Below, in pieces: positions 24,805 to 33,182 of a DNA stretch of 64,000 nt. Each line of letters starts with the position of its first letter. Within the stretch, counting starts at the first letter, position 1. The position numbers were made by a program, and so were the translations under genes. Source of the DNA: Caryophanales bacterium (GTDB lineage Bacteria; Bacillota; Bacilli; Bacillales; Bacillaceae_J). The DNA lies in contig DULJ01000089.1 of the NCBI GenBank assembly GCA_012840465.1, forward strand, positions 58,490 through 122,489. Reading direction: 5' to 3'. A model generated the notes under the pieces. That model was not told the DNA's origin, did not search any database, and saw nothing but the letters and a program-made list of their open reading frames with translations.

Positions 24805-25617
24805 ATGAAACCACATTTAATTGCAATTGATTTAGATGGAACACTTCTTAAAGATAATAAAACAATATCCAAGCGAACATTAAATACAATCGATCACGTA
24901 CGTAAACTCGGCCACCATGTAATGATCGCTACTGGAAGACCTTTTCGTGCAAGTTATGTATATTACAAGCAAATGGGATTAAATACACCAATCGTGAATT
25001 ATAACGGTGCATATGTTCATCATCCACATGATGCTGCCTGGGGTACTTTTCATTCACCGCTTGAACTTAATGTGGCCCAGAAAATTATTGATACCTGTGA
25101 TAAATACAATATCAGAAATATTATGGCCCAGGTTAAAGATGATGTTTTCCTACAAACTTACGATGAAGCGATTATGGAATTTCTTACGTTCGGTAATTTT
25201 TCAAAAATTGAAATTGGTCATGTTCGCGAAAATTTAAAAACCGAGACCACTTCTATCCTTATTCATTCTAAGGAAGAAGAAATAGACAGCATCCGTCATC
25301 ACCTTGCCAAAGAAGTCGGCAATTTTATTGAACACCGCTCTTCGGGTTCACCATGGAATATTATTGAGATTATTAAGGCGGGTATTAATAAAGCCGTTGG
25401 TGTAAAGAAGGTTGCGGATACGTACGAGATTCCAGAGGAACGGATTATTGCCTTTGGCGATGAGGATAACGATCTTGAAATGCTCAAGTTTGCGAAATAT
25501 GGCGTCGCTATGGGGAATGCAATTGATCAAGTTAAATCAGCTGCTTATGATGTCACCCATTCAAACGAGGAAGACGGTTTGGCTCAATATTTGGAAAAAT
25601 TCTTTAAAATTTCCTAA
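24805..25617 (+). CDS. yitU: Cof-type HAD phosphatase (YitU-like)
   Basis: A 270-residue HAD-IIB hydrolase with motif I DLDGTLL, motif II TGR, the conserved Lys in GINKAVGVKK and motif IV GDEDNDLEM. Such enzymes dephosphorylate sugar phosphates, flavin intermediates or PLP; the substrate cannot be told. The ATG at 24805 has AAAGGA ten bases upstream; a TTG three codons earlier sits too close to that site. Confidence 0.88.
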   Translation: MKPHLIAIDLDGTLLKDNKTISKRTLNTIDHVRKLGHHVMIATGRPFRASYVYYKQMGLNTPIVNYNGAYVHHPHDAAWGTFHSPLELNVAQKIIDTCDKYNIRNIMAQVKDDVFLQTYDEAIMEFLTFGNFSKIEIGHVRENLKTETTSILIHSKEEEIDSIRHHLAKEVGNFIEHRSSGSPWNIIEIIKAGINKAVGVKKVADTYEIPEERIIAFGDEDNDLEMLKFAKYGVAMGNAIDQVKSAAYDVTHSNEEDGLAQYLEKFFKIS

Positions 25618-25694
25618 GCATAGATCCCTCCCTCTTGATTCAAAATAAAGAGGAGTCATCTTGAAATTTGAACTCAAGAATAGGGGGAACTAAC

Positions 25695-25853
25695 ATGAGT
25701 AAAAAAAATAAAACAAAACGTTTTTACCAACAAAGTGCTGATGCAATGCAACGATACCATGAAAAAATCCCTTATTATTCTACATTAGCGGAAGCTGAAG
25801 AAAAACAACGAAAACATGAAGAACAGGTTAATTCTTCGCTTGGGGGCATTTAA
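25695..25853 (+). CDS. Small basic hypothetical protein
   Basis: A 52-residue soluble protein, strongly charged (MSKKNKTKRFYQQSADAMQR...), with no membrane segment or known motif. The ATG has AGGGGG seven bases upstream. It is followed after 2 bp by a DUF3813 gene and shares that gene's terminator, so the two form a small operon behind yitU. I do not recognise the family. Confidence 0.65.
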   Translation: MSKKNKTKRFYQQSADAMQRYHEKIPYYSTLAEAEEKQRKHEEQVNSSLGGI

Positions 25854-25855
25854 CA

Positions 25856-26044
25856 ATGGGAAATAAACTATTTCAGTTAGCTAAAGATGCCGTTTGTTTG
25901 GCGGAGTCCACCTCCAATTTAGATAATATTGAAAAAGCCAAAAATCAAATTTCGTCTGCTTTTTCGAACTCAACAGCAGCAGAACAAATGCAGTTACAAG
26001 AGCTCCAACAAAGATTGGATCAAGTTCAAAATAGGACCTCATAA
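25856..26044 (+). CDS. DUF3813 family small protein
   Basis: A 62-residue helical protein (MGNKLFQLAKDAVCLAESTS, then a Gln-rich heptad region) with the look of the DUF3813 family of bacilli. Function unknown. GGGGG lies nine bases before the ATG, inside the end of the previous gene. Confidence 0.7.
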   Translation: MGNKLFQLAKDAVCLAESTSNLDNIEKAKNQISSAFSNSTAAEQMQLQELQQRLDQVQNRTS

Positions 26045-26049
26045 AAGTA

Positions 26050-26077
26050 CAAGCGCCTAAATGGCGCTTGCGTTTTT
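26050..26077 (+). terminator. Terminator after the DUF3813 gene
   Basis: AAGCGCC (26051-26057) pairs with GGCGCTT (26063-26069) over a five-base loop, followed by GCGTTTTT. Confidence 0.85.
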
Positions 26078-26088
26078 GATAATAAAGG

Positions 26089-27048
26089 TTAAAACTTAGT
26101 CTTCGCTTGTTTTATTTGATTAATTCCTGTTGTCAACTTGCTATCGACAATTTCAGCATCATCTATATGCTTCGTAATAGCATCATTTACTTCTAAAAAA
26201 AGATCTGTAGTAACGCTAATTTCTTTCATGACATCGCCGCTATATTCTTTTTGTTCTTTAATCGTTTGAATGACGTCATTAACCTCACCTTGTACGGAGC
26301 CGATAACTTTTTGGATATCGCCGATTTTTTCTGTTGTCACCGTACTTAAATCGATACCTTCCCTTACAAAGATAATACTTTTTTCATTTGCTTGTAGGGC
26401 CGCATCAATCTCTTGTTGAATTTTTTTCGTTAATTCACTAATGTTTTTTGTACTGTTTGCTGTGTTTTCTGCAAGCTTTCGAACTTCACTTGCAACCACC
26501 GCAAATCCTTTTCCATGTTCACCGGCACGTGCAGCTTCAATAGAAGCATTTAGGGCCAACAGATTGGTTTGTTCAGCAATATCCGTAATTACTTTCACGA
26601 TATCCTCAATTTCTTTTGAGCGCACTCCTAATTGCGTCATGCTTGATGAAGTTTCGATAGACTGTTCTCCAAGTTGTTTAATTAGCGATTCTACCTTACT
26701 AACTGAATCACGGCCTTCGATTGATTTGTTTACCATTTCCGTTGTTGATTCAATTAGAACTTGTCCTTTTTCTGTCATTGTTGAAGAAATTTGATTGGAT
26801 TGTGCGCTAATTGAATTAACTTTATCAAATCGCTCTTTAATTTTGGAAACAAAATCAGCTAGTGCATAATGTTGGTTATTCACGATTTCATGCTGATCAA
26901 CAGTACCTACTAACTCTTGATACAGGCTGTCTAATAGAACCCGAATATCACTTTTTGAATATTGATTGTTCTCTATCTCGTTTAATCTTTCTTTTAGTTC
27001 AACATTCTCTGCCCTTAAACGCTCTATCTCTCTTTTTTGACCAAACAT
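26089..27048 (-). CDS. Soluble methyl-accepting chemotaxis-type signal transducer
   Basis: A 319-residue protein without membrane segments. An N-terminal coiled coil ([20 protein letters not shown]) and a short unknown sensor region lead to a full MCP signalling domain with the hairpin tip [21 protein letters not shown], which contacts CheA/CheW. The ATG at 27046-27048 follows AAAGGAGG; an upstream start would add 12 residues but has no such site. Being cytoplasmic, it may sense an internal cue; the signal is unknown. Confidence 0.9.
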   Translation of the reverse strand: MFGQKREIERLRAENVELKERLNEIENNQYSKSDIRVLLDSLYQELVGTVDQHEIVNNQHYALADFVSKIKERFDKVNSISAQSNQISSTMTEKGQVLIESTTEMVNKSIEGRDSVSKVESLIKQLGEQSIETSSSMTQLGVRSKEIEDIVKVITDIAEQTNLLALNASIEAARAGEHGKGFAVVASEVRKLAENTANSTKNISELTKKIQQEIDAALQANEKSIIFVREGIDLSTVTTEKIGDIQKVIGSVQGEVNDVIQTIKEQKEYSGDVMKEISVTTDLFLEVNDAITKHIDDAEIVDSKLTTGINQIKQAKTKF

Positions 27049-27132
27049 CCAAAAGTCCTCCTTTATCCCTAGGGATAAACTCATATCACGTAATTACTTA
27101 TTACTATACATTAACTTTTAAAATTATTTAAC

Positions 27133-27161
27133 AAAAAAACTCTCATAAATGAGAGTTTTTT
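27133..27161. terminator. Terminator between the lipoprotein and receptor genes
   Basis: ACTCTCAT (27139-27146) pairs with ATGAGAGT (27149-27156), flanked by A- and T-runs. It ends the lipoprotein transcript on the minus strand before the receptor promoter. Confidence 0.85.
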
Positions 27162-27175
27162 GTGAATTTTATCGT

Positions 27176-27688
27176 TTAAGACCCGAATTCCTCTAACTTT
27201 ACAAATGTTTCATTGATTACAGATCCATCTTTCGCGCTCTTTTCATACAATTCTAATGTCAAAGCTCCGTTCATTGGAAGTTGATCTTCTGGAATCGATA
27301 TTTTTAATTCAAAAGGAGACCAAGCTGGTGCACCTTCATTAGCAGTTGCTTGTGTTTCTTCAATTACATAATCATGACCATCTTCCACGGTATAAAGGAA
27401 CACCGCTTCAAATACTCGTGCTTCACCGTTAACAACATATTCACCATTTTTCCCCGCAACTGAGATATTTCGAAAAGCAGTCGACTCACTTTGTCCATCA
27501 TTCATAGCCGGTGGGGTTTGTGAATCTTCTACAGGATTTTCTGTCCCCGGTGTTTCCGCTTGATTAGCTGGCGTTTCCATTCCCTCAGTTCCATTACCGT
27601 TGTCAACTTTCTGGTCCCCGGTCCCACAAGCAGCCATAATCATTAGCGCAGCAAATACAATACCAAATCCTAATTTCCTTAAAGTCAC
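27176..27688 (-). CDS. Gmad2-domain lipoprotein
   Basis: A protein of about 170 residues with a signal peptide and lipobox MAAC (Cys21 from the chosen start), a Gly/Thr/Pro-rich linker, then an immunoglobulin-like Gmad2 domain (VVNGEARVFEAVFLYTVEDG, WSPFELKISIPEDQLP, LELYEKSAKDGS). Gmad2 domains occur in spore germination and sporulation proteins. The GTG at 27686-27688 has AGAGG ten bases upstream; the ATG at 27697 almost touches that site. It occupies the place of a proteinase-inhibitor gene in B. subtilis as I recall it, though the domain differs. Confidence 0.78.
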   Translation of the reverse strand: MTLRKLGFGIVFAALMIMAACGTGDQKVDNGNGTEGMETPANQAETPGTENPVEDSQTPPAMNDGQSESTAFRNISVAGKNGEYVVNGEARVFEAVFLYTVEDGHDYVIEETQATANEGAPAWSPFELKISIPEDQLPMNGALTLELYEKSAKDGSVINETFVKLEEFGS

Positions 27689-27746
27689 TCTTATCATTCC
27701 TCTCTTCTTTTTACATTAGTCGTTCAAATGCCTTAAGAGTTTCATG

Positions 27747-28589
27747 TTAATCTTTGCGAAAGGATCCAAAAATCCCTGCTGTTTCAACAATATTAGTAAA
27801 TGCATTTGGATCTACAGTTCTAATTATTCTTTCTAAATCAAACAACTCATACCTCGTAATGACGATAATCAACATTTCTTTCTGTTCCTTTGAATAGGAA
27901 CCTTTTGCAGGAATTGATGTTATTCCCCTAACCAACCGTTCATGAATCGCTTTTGCAAGTTCTTCCCCTTTATTCGTGATAATCATGGCAGTAACCTTTT
28001 CATGTCTAGTATGTATCGTATCAATGACACGCGTCGTCACATAAAGCGTAACTAATGTATATAATGCTTTTTCCCAACCATTTAATAACCCGGCCATTAT
28101 AATTATAACTGCATTCAAAGCAAAAATATAGGTGCCTATAGGCTTATCCTTCATCCTTGATAAGATCATTGCAATAATATCAACCCCACCCGTAGAAGCA
28201 CCCCATCTTAACGTAAAACCAACACCTACAGCCAAGATTACTCCACCAAACACCGCATTTAAAAGGATATCCTCTGATAATGGATAAACTGGAATAATTT
28301 CTAGGAAAAAAGTTGTTGCCACTACACTAAAAAAACTATAGATAGTGAAGGATTTTCCAACCTTCATCCATCCTAAAATCGTTACCGGAACGTTTAATAG
28401 GAATAGAAGAATTCCTGTTGAAATAGTTATAGGTGTATACTGTGTCAATATACTAGATAAGAGCTGGGCAATACCGGCAAAGCCACTAGAATATACATTT
28501 GCAGGAATTAAAAATAAGTTTAAGCTAACCGCCGTTAACATTGCACCTGCCAAAACGACAAATATCTTTTTTATTTCCAACCAAAGCAC
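27747..28589 (-). CDS. yitT: YitT family membrane protein
   Basis: A 280-residue DUF161/DUF2179 protein with about six membrane helices in the first 200 residues (FVVLAGAMLTAVSLNLFLIP, GGVILAVGVGFTLRWGASTG) and a soluble C-terminal domain (ITNKGEELAKAIHERLVRGI). Function is unknown. The GTG at 28587-28589 follows GGAGG by seven bases. It is divergent from degV. Confidence 0.85.
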   Translation of the reverse strand: MLWLEIKKIFVVLAGAMLTAVSLNLFLIPANVYSSGFAGIAQLLSSILTQYTPITISTGILLFLLNVPVTILGWMKVGKSFTIYSFFSVVATTFFLEIIPVYPLSEDILLNAVFGGVILAVGVGFTLRWGASTGGVDIIAMILSRMKDKPIGTYIFALNAVIIIMAGLLNGWEKALYTLVTLYVTTRVIDTIHTRHEKVTAMIITNKGEELAKAIHERLVRGITSIPAKGSYSKEQKEMLIIVITRYELFDLERIIRTVDPNAFTNIVETAGIFGSFRKD

Positions 28590-28730
28590 AGCGTTACCTC
28601 CATCCCTAACTTTTTTACGTACTTCCAATCTTACCATATGTCTTACGATTCATTACAAAAATTGAAATTATCGCATCTAAAACGTACAATATGGAAGGAA
28701 AGGAAAATACTTCTGAAAGGAAAGATTCCA

Positions 28731-29579
28731 ATGAGTATAAAAATTATTACTGACAGTGCTTGTGATTTACCCTTAGAGCTATTCGAAACACTAAATATAG
28801 ATTTACTGCCATTAGTAGTTCAGATAGATGATCAACAATTCTATGATTTAGAAACCATTCAATCAAAAGAATTATATGACCAGATGCGAAATGGAAAGGT
28901 ACCAAAAACAGCACAGGTTCCACCCGCGAGGTTTGAGGAGGCGTTCATGAAATATGCCGAAAAGAATGAAACCTGCATTTATATCGCATTTTCTTCAGAG
29001 CTTTCCGGTACATATCAAACATCAACGCTTGTAAGAGATGATGTGTTAGAGAAATTTCCGAATTTTGATTTAACGATTATCGATACAAAGGCTGCCTCGC
29101 TTGGATACGGACTAATTGTTAAAAAAGCTGCTGAATTAGCACAGGAAGGAAAATCAAAAGATGAAATCCTTTCTGTTATTGAATTTCACTGTGCCCGTAT
29201 CGAGCATCTGTTTACAGTAGATTCATTGGAATATTTATATCGGGGCGGAAGAGTAAGCAAAACTTCCGCATTTGTTGGCGGGTTACTTAATATTAAACCA
29301 ATATTAAATGTTGAAGATGGAAAGTTGGCCCCTCTTGAAAAATTAAAGGGACGAAAAAAGGTTTTAAAACGCATGGTAGAAATTATGAAAGAGCGGGGCG
29401 ACACACTTAAAGACCAACTTGTTGGGATTTGTCATGCCGATGATATCGAAATGGCTGAATACATTCGTGATTTAATAAAAGAAGAATTTGGTACCGAGAA
29501 TTTTCTTCTTACTAACATTGGTTGTGTAATTGGAGCTCACGTCGGACCGGGAACTTTAGGGATTTTCTTTTTGAGATAA
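28731..29579 (+). CDS. DegV family fatty-acid-binding protein
   Basis: A 282-residue DegV protein (start MSIKIITDSACDLP; later FSSELSGTYQTS, GRVSKTSAFVGGLLNIKP, GPGTLGIFF). These proteins bind a fatty acid between two domains and present it for phosphorylation by FakA-type kinases. The ATG at 28731 has GAAAGGAAAG upstream; upstream in-frame codons lie in the divergent promoter region. By position it matches yitS of B. subtilis. Confidence 0.9.
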   Translation: MSIKIITDSACDLPLELFETLNIDLLPLVVQIDDQQFYDLETIQSKELYDQMRNGKVPKTAQVPPARFEEAFMKYAEKNETCIYIAFSSELSGTYQTSTLVRDDVLEKFPNFDLTIIDTKAASLGYGLIVKKAAELAQEGKSKDEILSVIEFHCARIEHLFTVDSLEYLYRGGRVSKTSAFVGGLLNIKPILNVEDGKLAPLEKLKGRKKVLKRMVEIMKERGDTLKDQLVGICHADDIEMAEYIRDLIKEEFGTENFLLTNIGCVIGAHVGPGTLGIFFLR

Positions 29580-29651
29580 ATTGAATTAGGGCATAAACCT
29601 TCCTGTTTTTGCGGAAAATAAGGTTTGAACGAAAATGGAAGGAGCGTTATT

Positions 29652-29795
29652 ATGCAACCTTGGAATTCAATTGAAAAAGATAATGATAAAAAGCCTGTTG
29701 ACAGAAACGCACAGCGTCAAAAGAAAAACGAAATGATTGAAAAAAATCGTCAAGCAGGGAAAAACCAGTTTTCAAAGGAAACAAATCATTTATAG
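29652..29795 (+). CDS. Small charged hypothetical protein
   Basis: A 47-residue soluble protein (MQPWNSIEKDNDKKPVDRNA...), rich in Lys, Asn and Gln, with no hydrophobic segment. GGAAGGAGCG stands before the ATG and a strong terminator follows the TAG after 10 bases, which supports it as a real gene. I do not recognise a family. Confidence 0.6.
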   Translation: MQPWNSIEKDNDKKPVDRNAQRQKKNEMIEKNRQAGKNQFSKETNHL

Positions 29796-29799
29796 ACAA

Positions 29800-29840
29800 A
29801 AAGAAATCAGTGGGTCTTATACACCCACTGATTATTTTTT
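29800..29840. terminator. Convergent terminator between the small gene and cvfB
   Basis: ATCAGTGGGT (29806-29815) pairs with ACCCACTGAT (29823-29832); TATTTTTT follows on the plus strand and a T-rich run on the minus strand. Confidence 0.88.
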
Positions 29841-29841
29841 A

Positions 29842-30711
29842 CTATTCTTTTTTAAAATATGTCCAGCCGTTCTCTTGGTATACTTTCCCTTCCTTCATCA
29901 ACTTTCCAAGTGCACGCTTGAAGGCTCCTTTACTCATACCAAATCTTGCTTCAATATCATCCGGTTGGCTTTTATCCCAATATGGCATCGCTCCGTTCCT
30001 TGTTTCCATGTAGGCATATATTTTTTCGGCATCATCCCCCATTGCCTCGTGCCTTCTTGGCAATAGCGATACATTAATGGTGCCATCCTCTTTTACATCA
30101 ATAACACGCCCAGTTACCTTTTCGCCAATCCGTGGCTCTTCTTTCCGTTCACTGTCATGAATAAAGCCAAGATGACCTTCCTCTGTAAAAATAAATGAAC
30201 CCGCATATAAGGTCCGATAAATCCGGCCGATTACATTCTTATTAAATAATGATGGGTCCGCCTGTTTTGCAATATCCCAAAAATCTGCTTCTTTGGCAAG
30301 TCTAACAAACAAACGTCCATTTTTACCAATTTCTAATGTACAATAAACTTCATCATCAATCTGTGGCCAAACTTCTTCAAGTGGCGGTAAATCATCCTTA
30401 GATAACAGCATTGCTTTATCAATACCAATATTAACAAATACACCCATATCACGTTTAACTTCCTCAACCTTGGCCCAACCAAATGTATCTATTGTAATCG
30501 AAGGAATCGTCATTGTTGCTGTTAATCTGCCTTGACGGTCTTGAAATAAAAATACTTCTACTTCCTCTTCTTCACTTAATTGATCCCTAGTTATCTCATG
30601 ATGGTGAAGTAAAATATCCTCCTCTTGTTCACCATTTTCGAGAAAATAACCAAACGGTGATTCATGGGATACCTTTAAAGTCGTAATTGTTCCCGGCATT
30701 ATGTTGCCCAT
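29842..30711 (-). CDS. cvfB: CvfB/YitL RNA-binding protein with S1 domains
   Basis: A 289-residue protein with S1-like OB folds (FGWAKVEEVKRDMGVFVNIGID and IGEKVTGRVIDVKEDGTINVSLLPR) and a C-terminal winged-helix (YWDKSQPDDIEARFGMSKGAFKRALGKL). CvfB proteins bind RNA and affect virulence-factor expression in staphylococci; YitL is the Bacillus form. I took the ATG at 30709-30711; another ATG four codons later is possible. Confidence 0.88.
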   Translation of the reverse strand: MGNIMPGTITTLKVSHESPFGYFLENGEQEEDILLHHHEITRDQLSEEEEVEVFLFQDRQGRLTATMTIPSITIDTFGWAKVEEVKRDMGVFVNIGIDKAMLLSKDDLPPLEEVWPQIDDEVYCTLEIGKNGRLFVRLAKEADFWDIAKQADPSLFNKNVIGRIYRTLYAGSFIFTEEGHLGFIHDSERKEEPRIGEKVTGRVIDVKEDGTINVSLLPRRHEAMGDDAEKIYAYMETRNGAMPYWDKSQPDDIEARFGMSKGAFKRALGKLMKEGKVYQENGWTYFKKE

Positions 30712-30738
30712 CCTATTCCCTGCTTTCTTTCCGAGTTT

Positions 30739-30838
30739 CAATCAAATTCGCCTTAGCGTATTTGCAGTAAATTGTAAACTAGATTGTATTCATCCCACCA
30801 CTTGTGAAAGTGGTGACTTCTACTGAATAAAGTTAACA
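30739..30838. repeat. Family A dispersed repeat, copy 5
   Basis: It begins TCAATCAAATTCGCCTTAGCG and ends TCTACTGAATAAAGTTAAC. The inner hairpin CCACTTGTGAAAGTGG carries compensating changes relative to other copies (still paired). The middle CCGGCGGATGCC part is missing. Confidence 0.75.
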
Positions 30839-30913
30839 TTGTCCATTATGTTGCATTTTACCAATAATTAATAGAAAATAAAAGTAAATCGGTAAAGTTT
30901 TGGAGGGATGAAC

Positions 30914-31405
30914 ATGGCATCTGAAAGTTCTTTTGACATCGTTTCAAAGGTAGACGCCCAAGAAGTATCAAATGCAGTTACAATGGCACTCAAGGAAATA
31001 GGAACACGTTATGATTTTAAAGGAAGCAAAAGTGATATTTCTTTTGAAAAAGAGGAACTAGTTCTCATCTCTGACGATGAATACAAGTTGGAACAATTAA
31101 AAGACGTTCTTGTTAGTAAATTAATTAAAAGAAATGTTCCAACGAAAAACCTAGACTACGGAAAAGTCGAGCCCGCATCAGGGGGGACTGTGCGCCAACG
31201 GGCTAAGCTTGTACAAGGAATTGACAAAGACAACACTAAGAAAATTAATACGATCATTAAAGACTTGAAAATTAAAGTAAAATCACAAATCCAAGATGAT
31301 CAAATCCGCGTGTCAGGTAAAAGCAGAGATGATCTCCAGCAAGTAATTTCAGCAATTAGAGGGGCAAATTTACCAATTGATGTGCAATTTATAAATTACA
31401 GATAA
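30914..31405 (+). CDS. yajQ: YajQ family nucleotide-binding protein (YitK)
   Basis: A 163-residue UPF0234 protein ([38 protein letters not shown]), made of two ferredoxin-like folds. Some relatives bind cyclic di-GMP or tRNA; the role here is unknown. The second ATG (30914) has GGAGGG six bases upstream; the first ATG (30908) abuts that site. It has its own terminator. Confidence 0.92.
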   Translation: MASESSFDIVSKVDAQEVSNAVTMALKEIGTRYDFKGSKSDISFEKEELVLISDDEYKLEQLKDVLVSKLIKRNVPTKNLDYGKVEPASGGTVRQRAKLVQGIDKDNTKKINTIIKDLKIKVKSQIQDDQIRVSGKSRDDLQQVISAIRGANLPIDVQFINYR

Positions 31406-31409
31406 TTAT

Positions 31410-31444
31410 AAAAGCTAACCGGAATTTTTTCGGTTAGCTTTTTG
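31410..31444 (+). terminator. Terminator after yajQ
   Basis: AAAGCTAACCG (31411-31421) pairs perfectly with CGGTTAGCTTT (31431-31441), followed by a T-run. Confidence 0.9.
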
Positions 31445-31450
31445 TGCATC

Positions 31451-31515
31451 ATTGTCCAGTTCCAGCGCCCAGCGACTAGTAAACTTCGCTAAACGGGCGC
31501 TTTCACTTTTCTTAT
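31451..31515. repeat. Family B dispersed repeat, copy 3
   Basis: ATTGTCCAGTTCCAGCGCCC, then GCGACTAGTAAACTTCGC, then ACGGGCGCTTTCACTTTTC. It is the reverse complement of the form seen at 54288-54343 and ends at the 3' end of the aldehyde dehydrogenase gene. Confidence 0.75.
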
Positions 31516-32996
31516 AGCTTCACGCAAATATTAGTTATTTCTGTATAGAACTCCCAGCTGTGAACCCCACCAACACGACCTAGGCCACTATCTTTCGTGC
31601 CACCGAATGGAGTTCTTAGGTCACGTAGGAACCAGCAATTGATGTAAGATAATCCCGACTCAATTGCTTGGGCAACACGGTGTGCGCGACGAATATCGTT
31701 AGTCCAGATTGTGTTACTTAAGCCCATACGTGTATCATTTGCTTTCGCGATTACTTCTTCTTCTGTATCGAATGGAAGAACGCAAACAACAGGTCCAAAG
31801 ATTTCTTCACGAACAAGGCGAGAGTTGTCGTCCAAACCAGTGATAATCGTTGGTTGGACGAAATAGCCTTTATCCACCCCTTGCGGACGTCCACCGCCTG
31901 TTACAAAAGTACCGCCTTCCTCTTCAGCGATCTTTAGATAGCTCATTACTTTGTCATAGTGGACTTTTGCTACTAATGCCCCTTGGTCATTGTCCATATC
32001 AAATGGATCGCCGACTTTTAATGCTCTTGTTTTGGCTGCAAACTTTTCAACGAATTCATCAAAGATTGGACGCTCCACATAAATTCTTGAACCACTTACA
32101 CATACTTCCCCTTGGTTTGTGAAGCTTGATCTAATTGTACCGTCAACAACTTCATCAATATCTACATCGGCAAAAATAATGTTAGGGTTTTTACCGCCCA
32201 ATTCGAAAGAAAGCTTTTTCAATGTTGGTGCAGCTTCTGACATGATTTTAACACCTGTAGATACTTGCCCGATGAAACCGATACCAGCGATGTCAGGGTG
32301 TTTATTAATTGCGCTTCCTGCACCAGGTCCGAAGCCATGAACTAAGTTAACGACGCCAGCCGGAACACCAGCTTCTTGGAGAATTTCCATTAATAATGTT
32401 GCTGTCATGGGTGTTAATTCAGATGGCTTTATGACGACTGTATTTCCTGCAGCTAAAGCTGGTGCCAGTTTCCAAGTTAACAAAAATAACGGAAGATTCC
32501 ACGGCTGAATTAATCCAACGACTCCAAGTGGACGGCGATATCCAAAGTTAAGCGCTTTGTTCGTTTCATCTTGGAATGCTTCTGTTCCTACTGAAATCAT
32601 GTAGTCAGCAAAGAAATGGAAGTTTTTCGGTGCACGAGGTGCATCCACGTGACGCGAGAATTTAAGATGTTTACCTGTATCTAATGATTCTAGTTGGGCG
32701 ATCTCTTCTTGGCGTTCTAAAAGGATATCACCAATTTTACGAATAATATTCGAACGTTCTTGTGTGCTCATTTTTCCCCATGGACCTTCTTTAAAAGCAC
32801 GTTTTGCTGCCTGTACAGCTAAATCAATATCTGCAGCACTTCCTTCCGCAACAGTACCATAAACCTCTTCCGTTACAGGGTTTACATTATTAAAAGTCTT
32901 TTTATCTACGGATTCCACAAATTGACCATCAATATAATGTAGACAATCAAATGGTTTTACAATCTTCTCAACAACTTTTTGTGTTTGTACCTCCAT
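31512..32996 (-). CDS. Aldehyde dehydrogenase, 2-(hydroxy/amino)muconic semialdehyde type
   Basis: A 494-residue NAD-dependent aldehyde dehydrogenase. Asn167 (PWNLPL), Glu265 (FELGGKNPN) and the nucleophile Cys299 (NQGEVCVSGS) are all present. The NAD loop reads GFIGQVSTG, where most relatives have GFTGSTSTG-like residues. The sequence recalls muconic-semialdehyde dehydrogenases of aromatic meta-cleavage routes. The ring-cleavage-type dioxygenase and ACMSD-like genes lie 16 kb away, so joint function is only a guess. TAGGAGGAG precedes the ATG; a large palindrome lies 66 bp upstream. Confidence 0.82.
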   Translation of the reverse strand: MEVQTQKVVEKIVKPFDCLHYIDGQFVESVDKKTFNNVNPVTEEVYGTVAEGSAADIDLAVQAAKRAFKEGPWGKMSTQERSNIIRKIGDILLERQEEIAQLESLDTGKHLKFSRHVDAPRAPKNFHFFADYMISVGTEAFQDETNKALNFGYRRPLGVVGLIQPWNLPLFLLTWKLAPALAAGNTVVIKPSELTPMTATLLMEILQEAGVPAGVVNLVHGFGPGAGSAINKHPDIAGIGFIGQVSTGVKIMSEAAPTLKKLSFELGGKNPNIIFADVDIDEVVDGTIRSSFTNQGEVCVSGSRIYVERPIFDEFVEKFAAKTRALKVGDPFDMDNDQGALVAKVHYDKVMSYLKIAEEEGGTFVTGGGRPQGVDKGYFVQPTIITGLDDNSRLVREEIFGPVVCVLPFDTEEEVIAKANDTRMGLSNTIWTNDIRRAHRVAQAIESGLSYINCWFLRDLRTPFGGTKDSGLGRVGGVHSWEFYTEITNICVKL

Positions 32997-33061
32997 TAAA
33001 TAACTCCTCCTATAACCTTAATTTCATTTATATTCTTCATAATTTTATGATAATAGTCATC

Positions 33062-33100
33062 TGTTTCATATACAACTCCATAGTTGCTGTATATGAAACA
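33062..33100. promoter_or_regulatory. Large palindromic operator-like site before the aldehyde dehydrogenase gene
   Basis: TGTTTCATATACA (33062-33074) and TGTATATGAAACA (33088-33100) are perfect 13-bp inverted arms. A nested AACT/AGTT pair continues the symmetry around CCAT. No T-run follows on either strand, so it is more like a regulator site than a terminator. The protein that would bind is not known. Confidence 0.6.
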
Positions 33101-33182
33101 ATTTAGTAATTATTTTTCTATTTATTTTTAATTTAGGCTCACCGAAAACACCCACCGCAAATATTGTGAGTGTTGGAAATCT

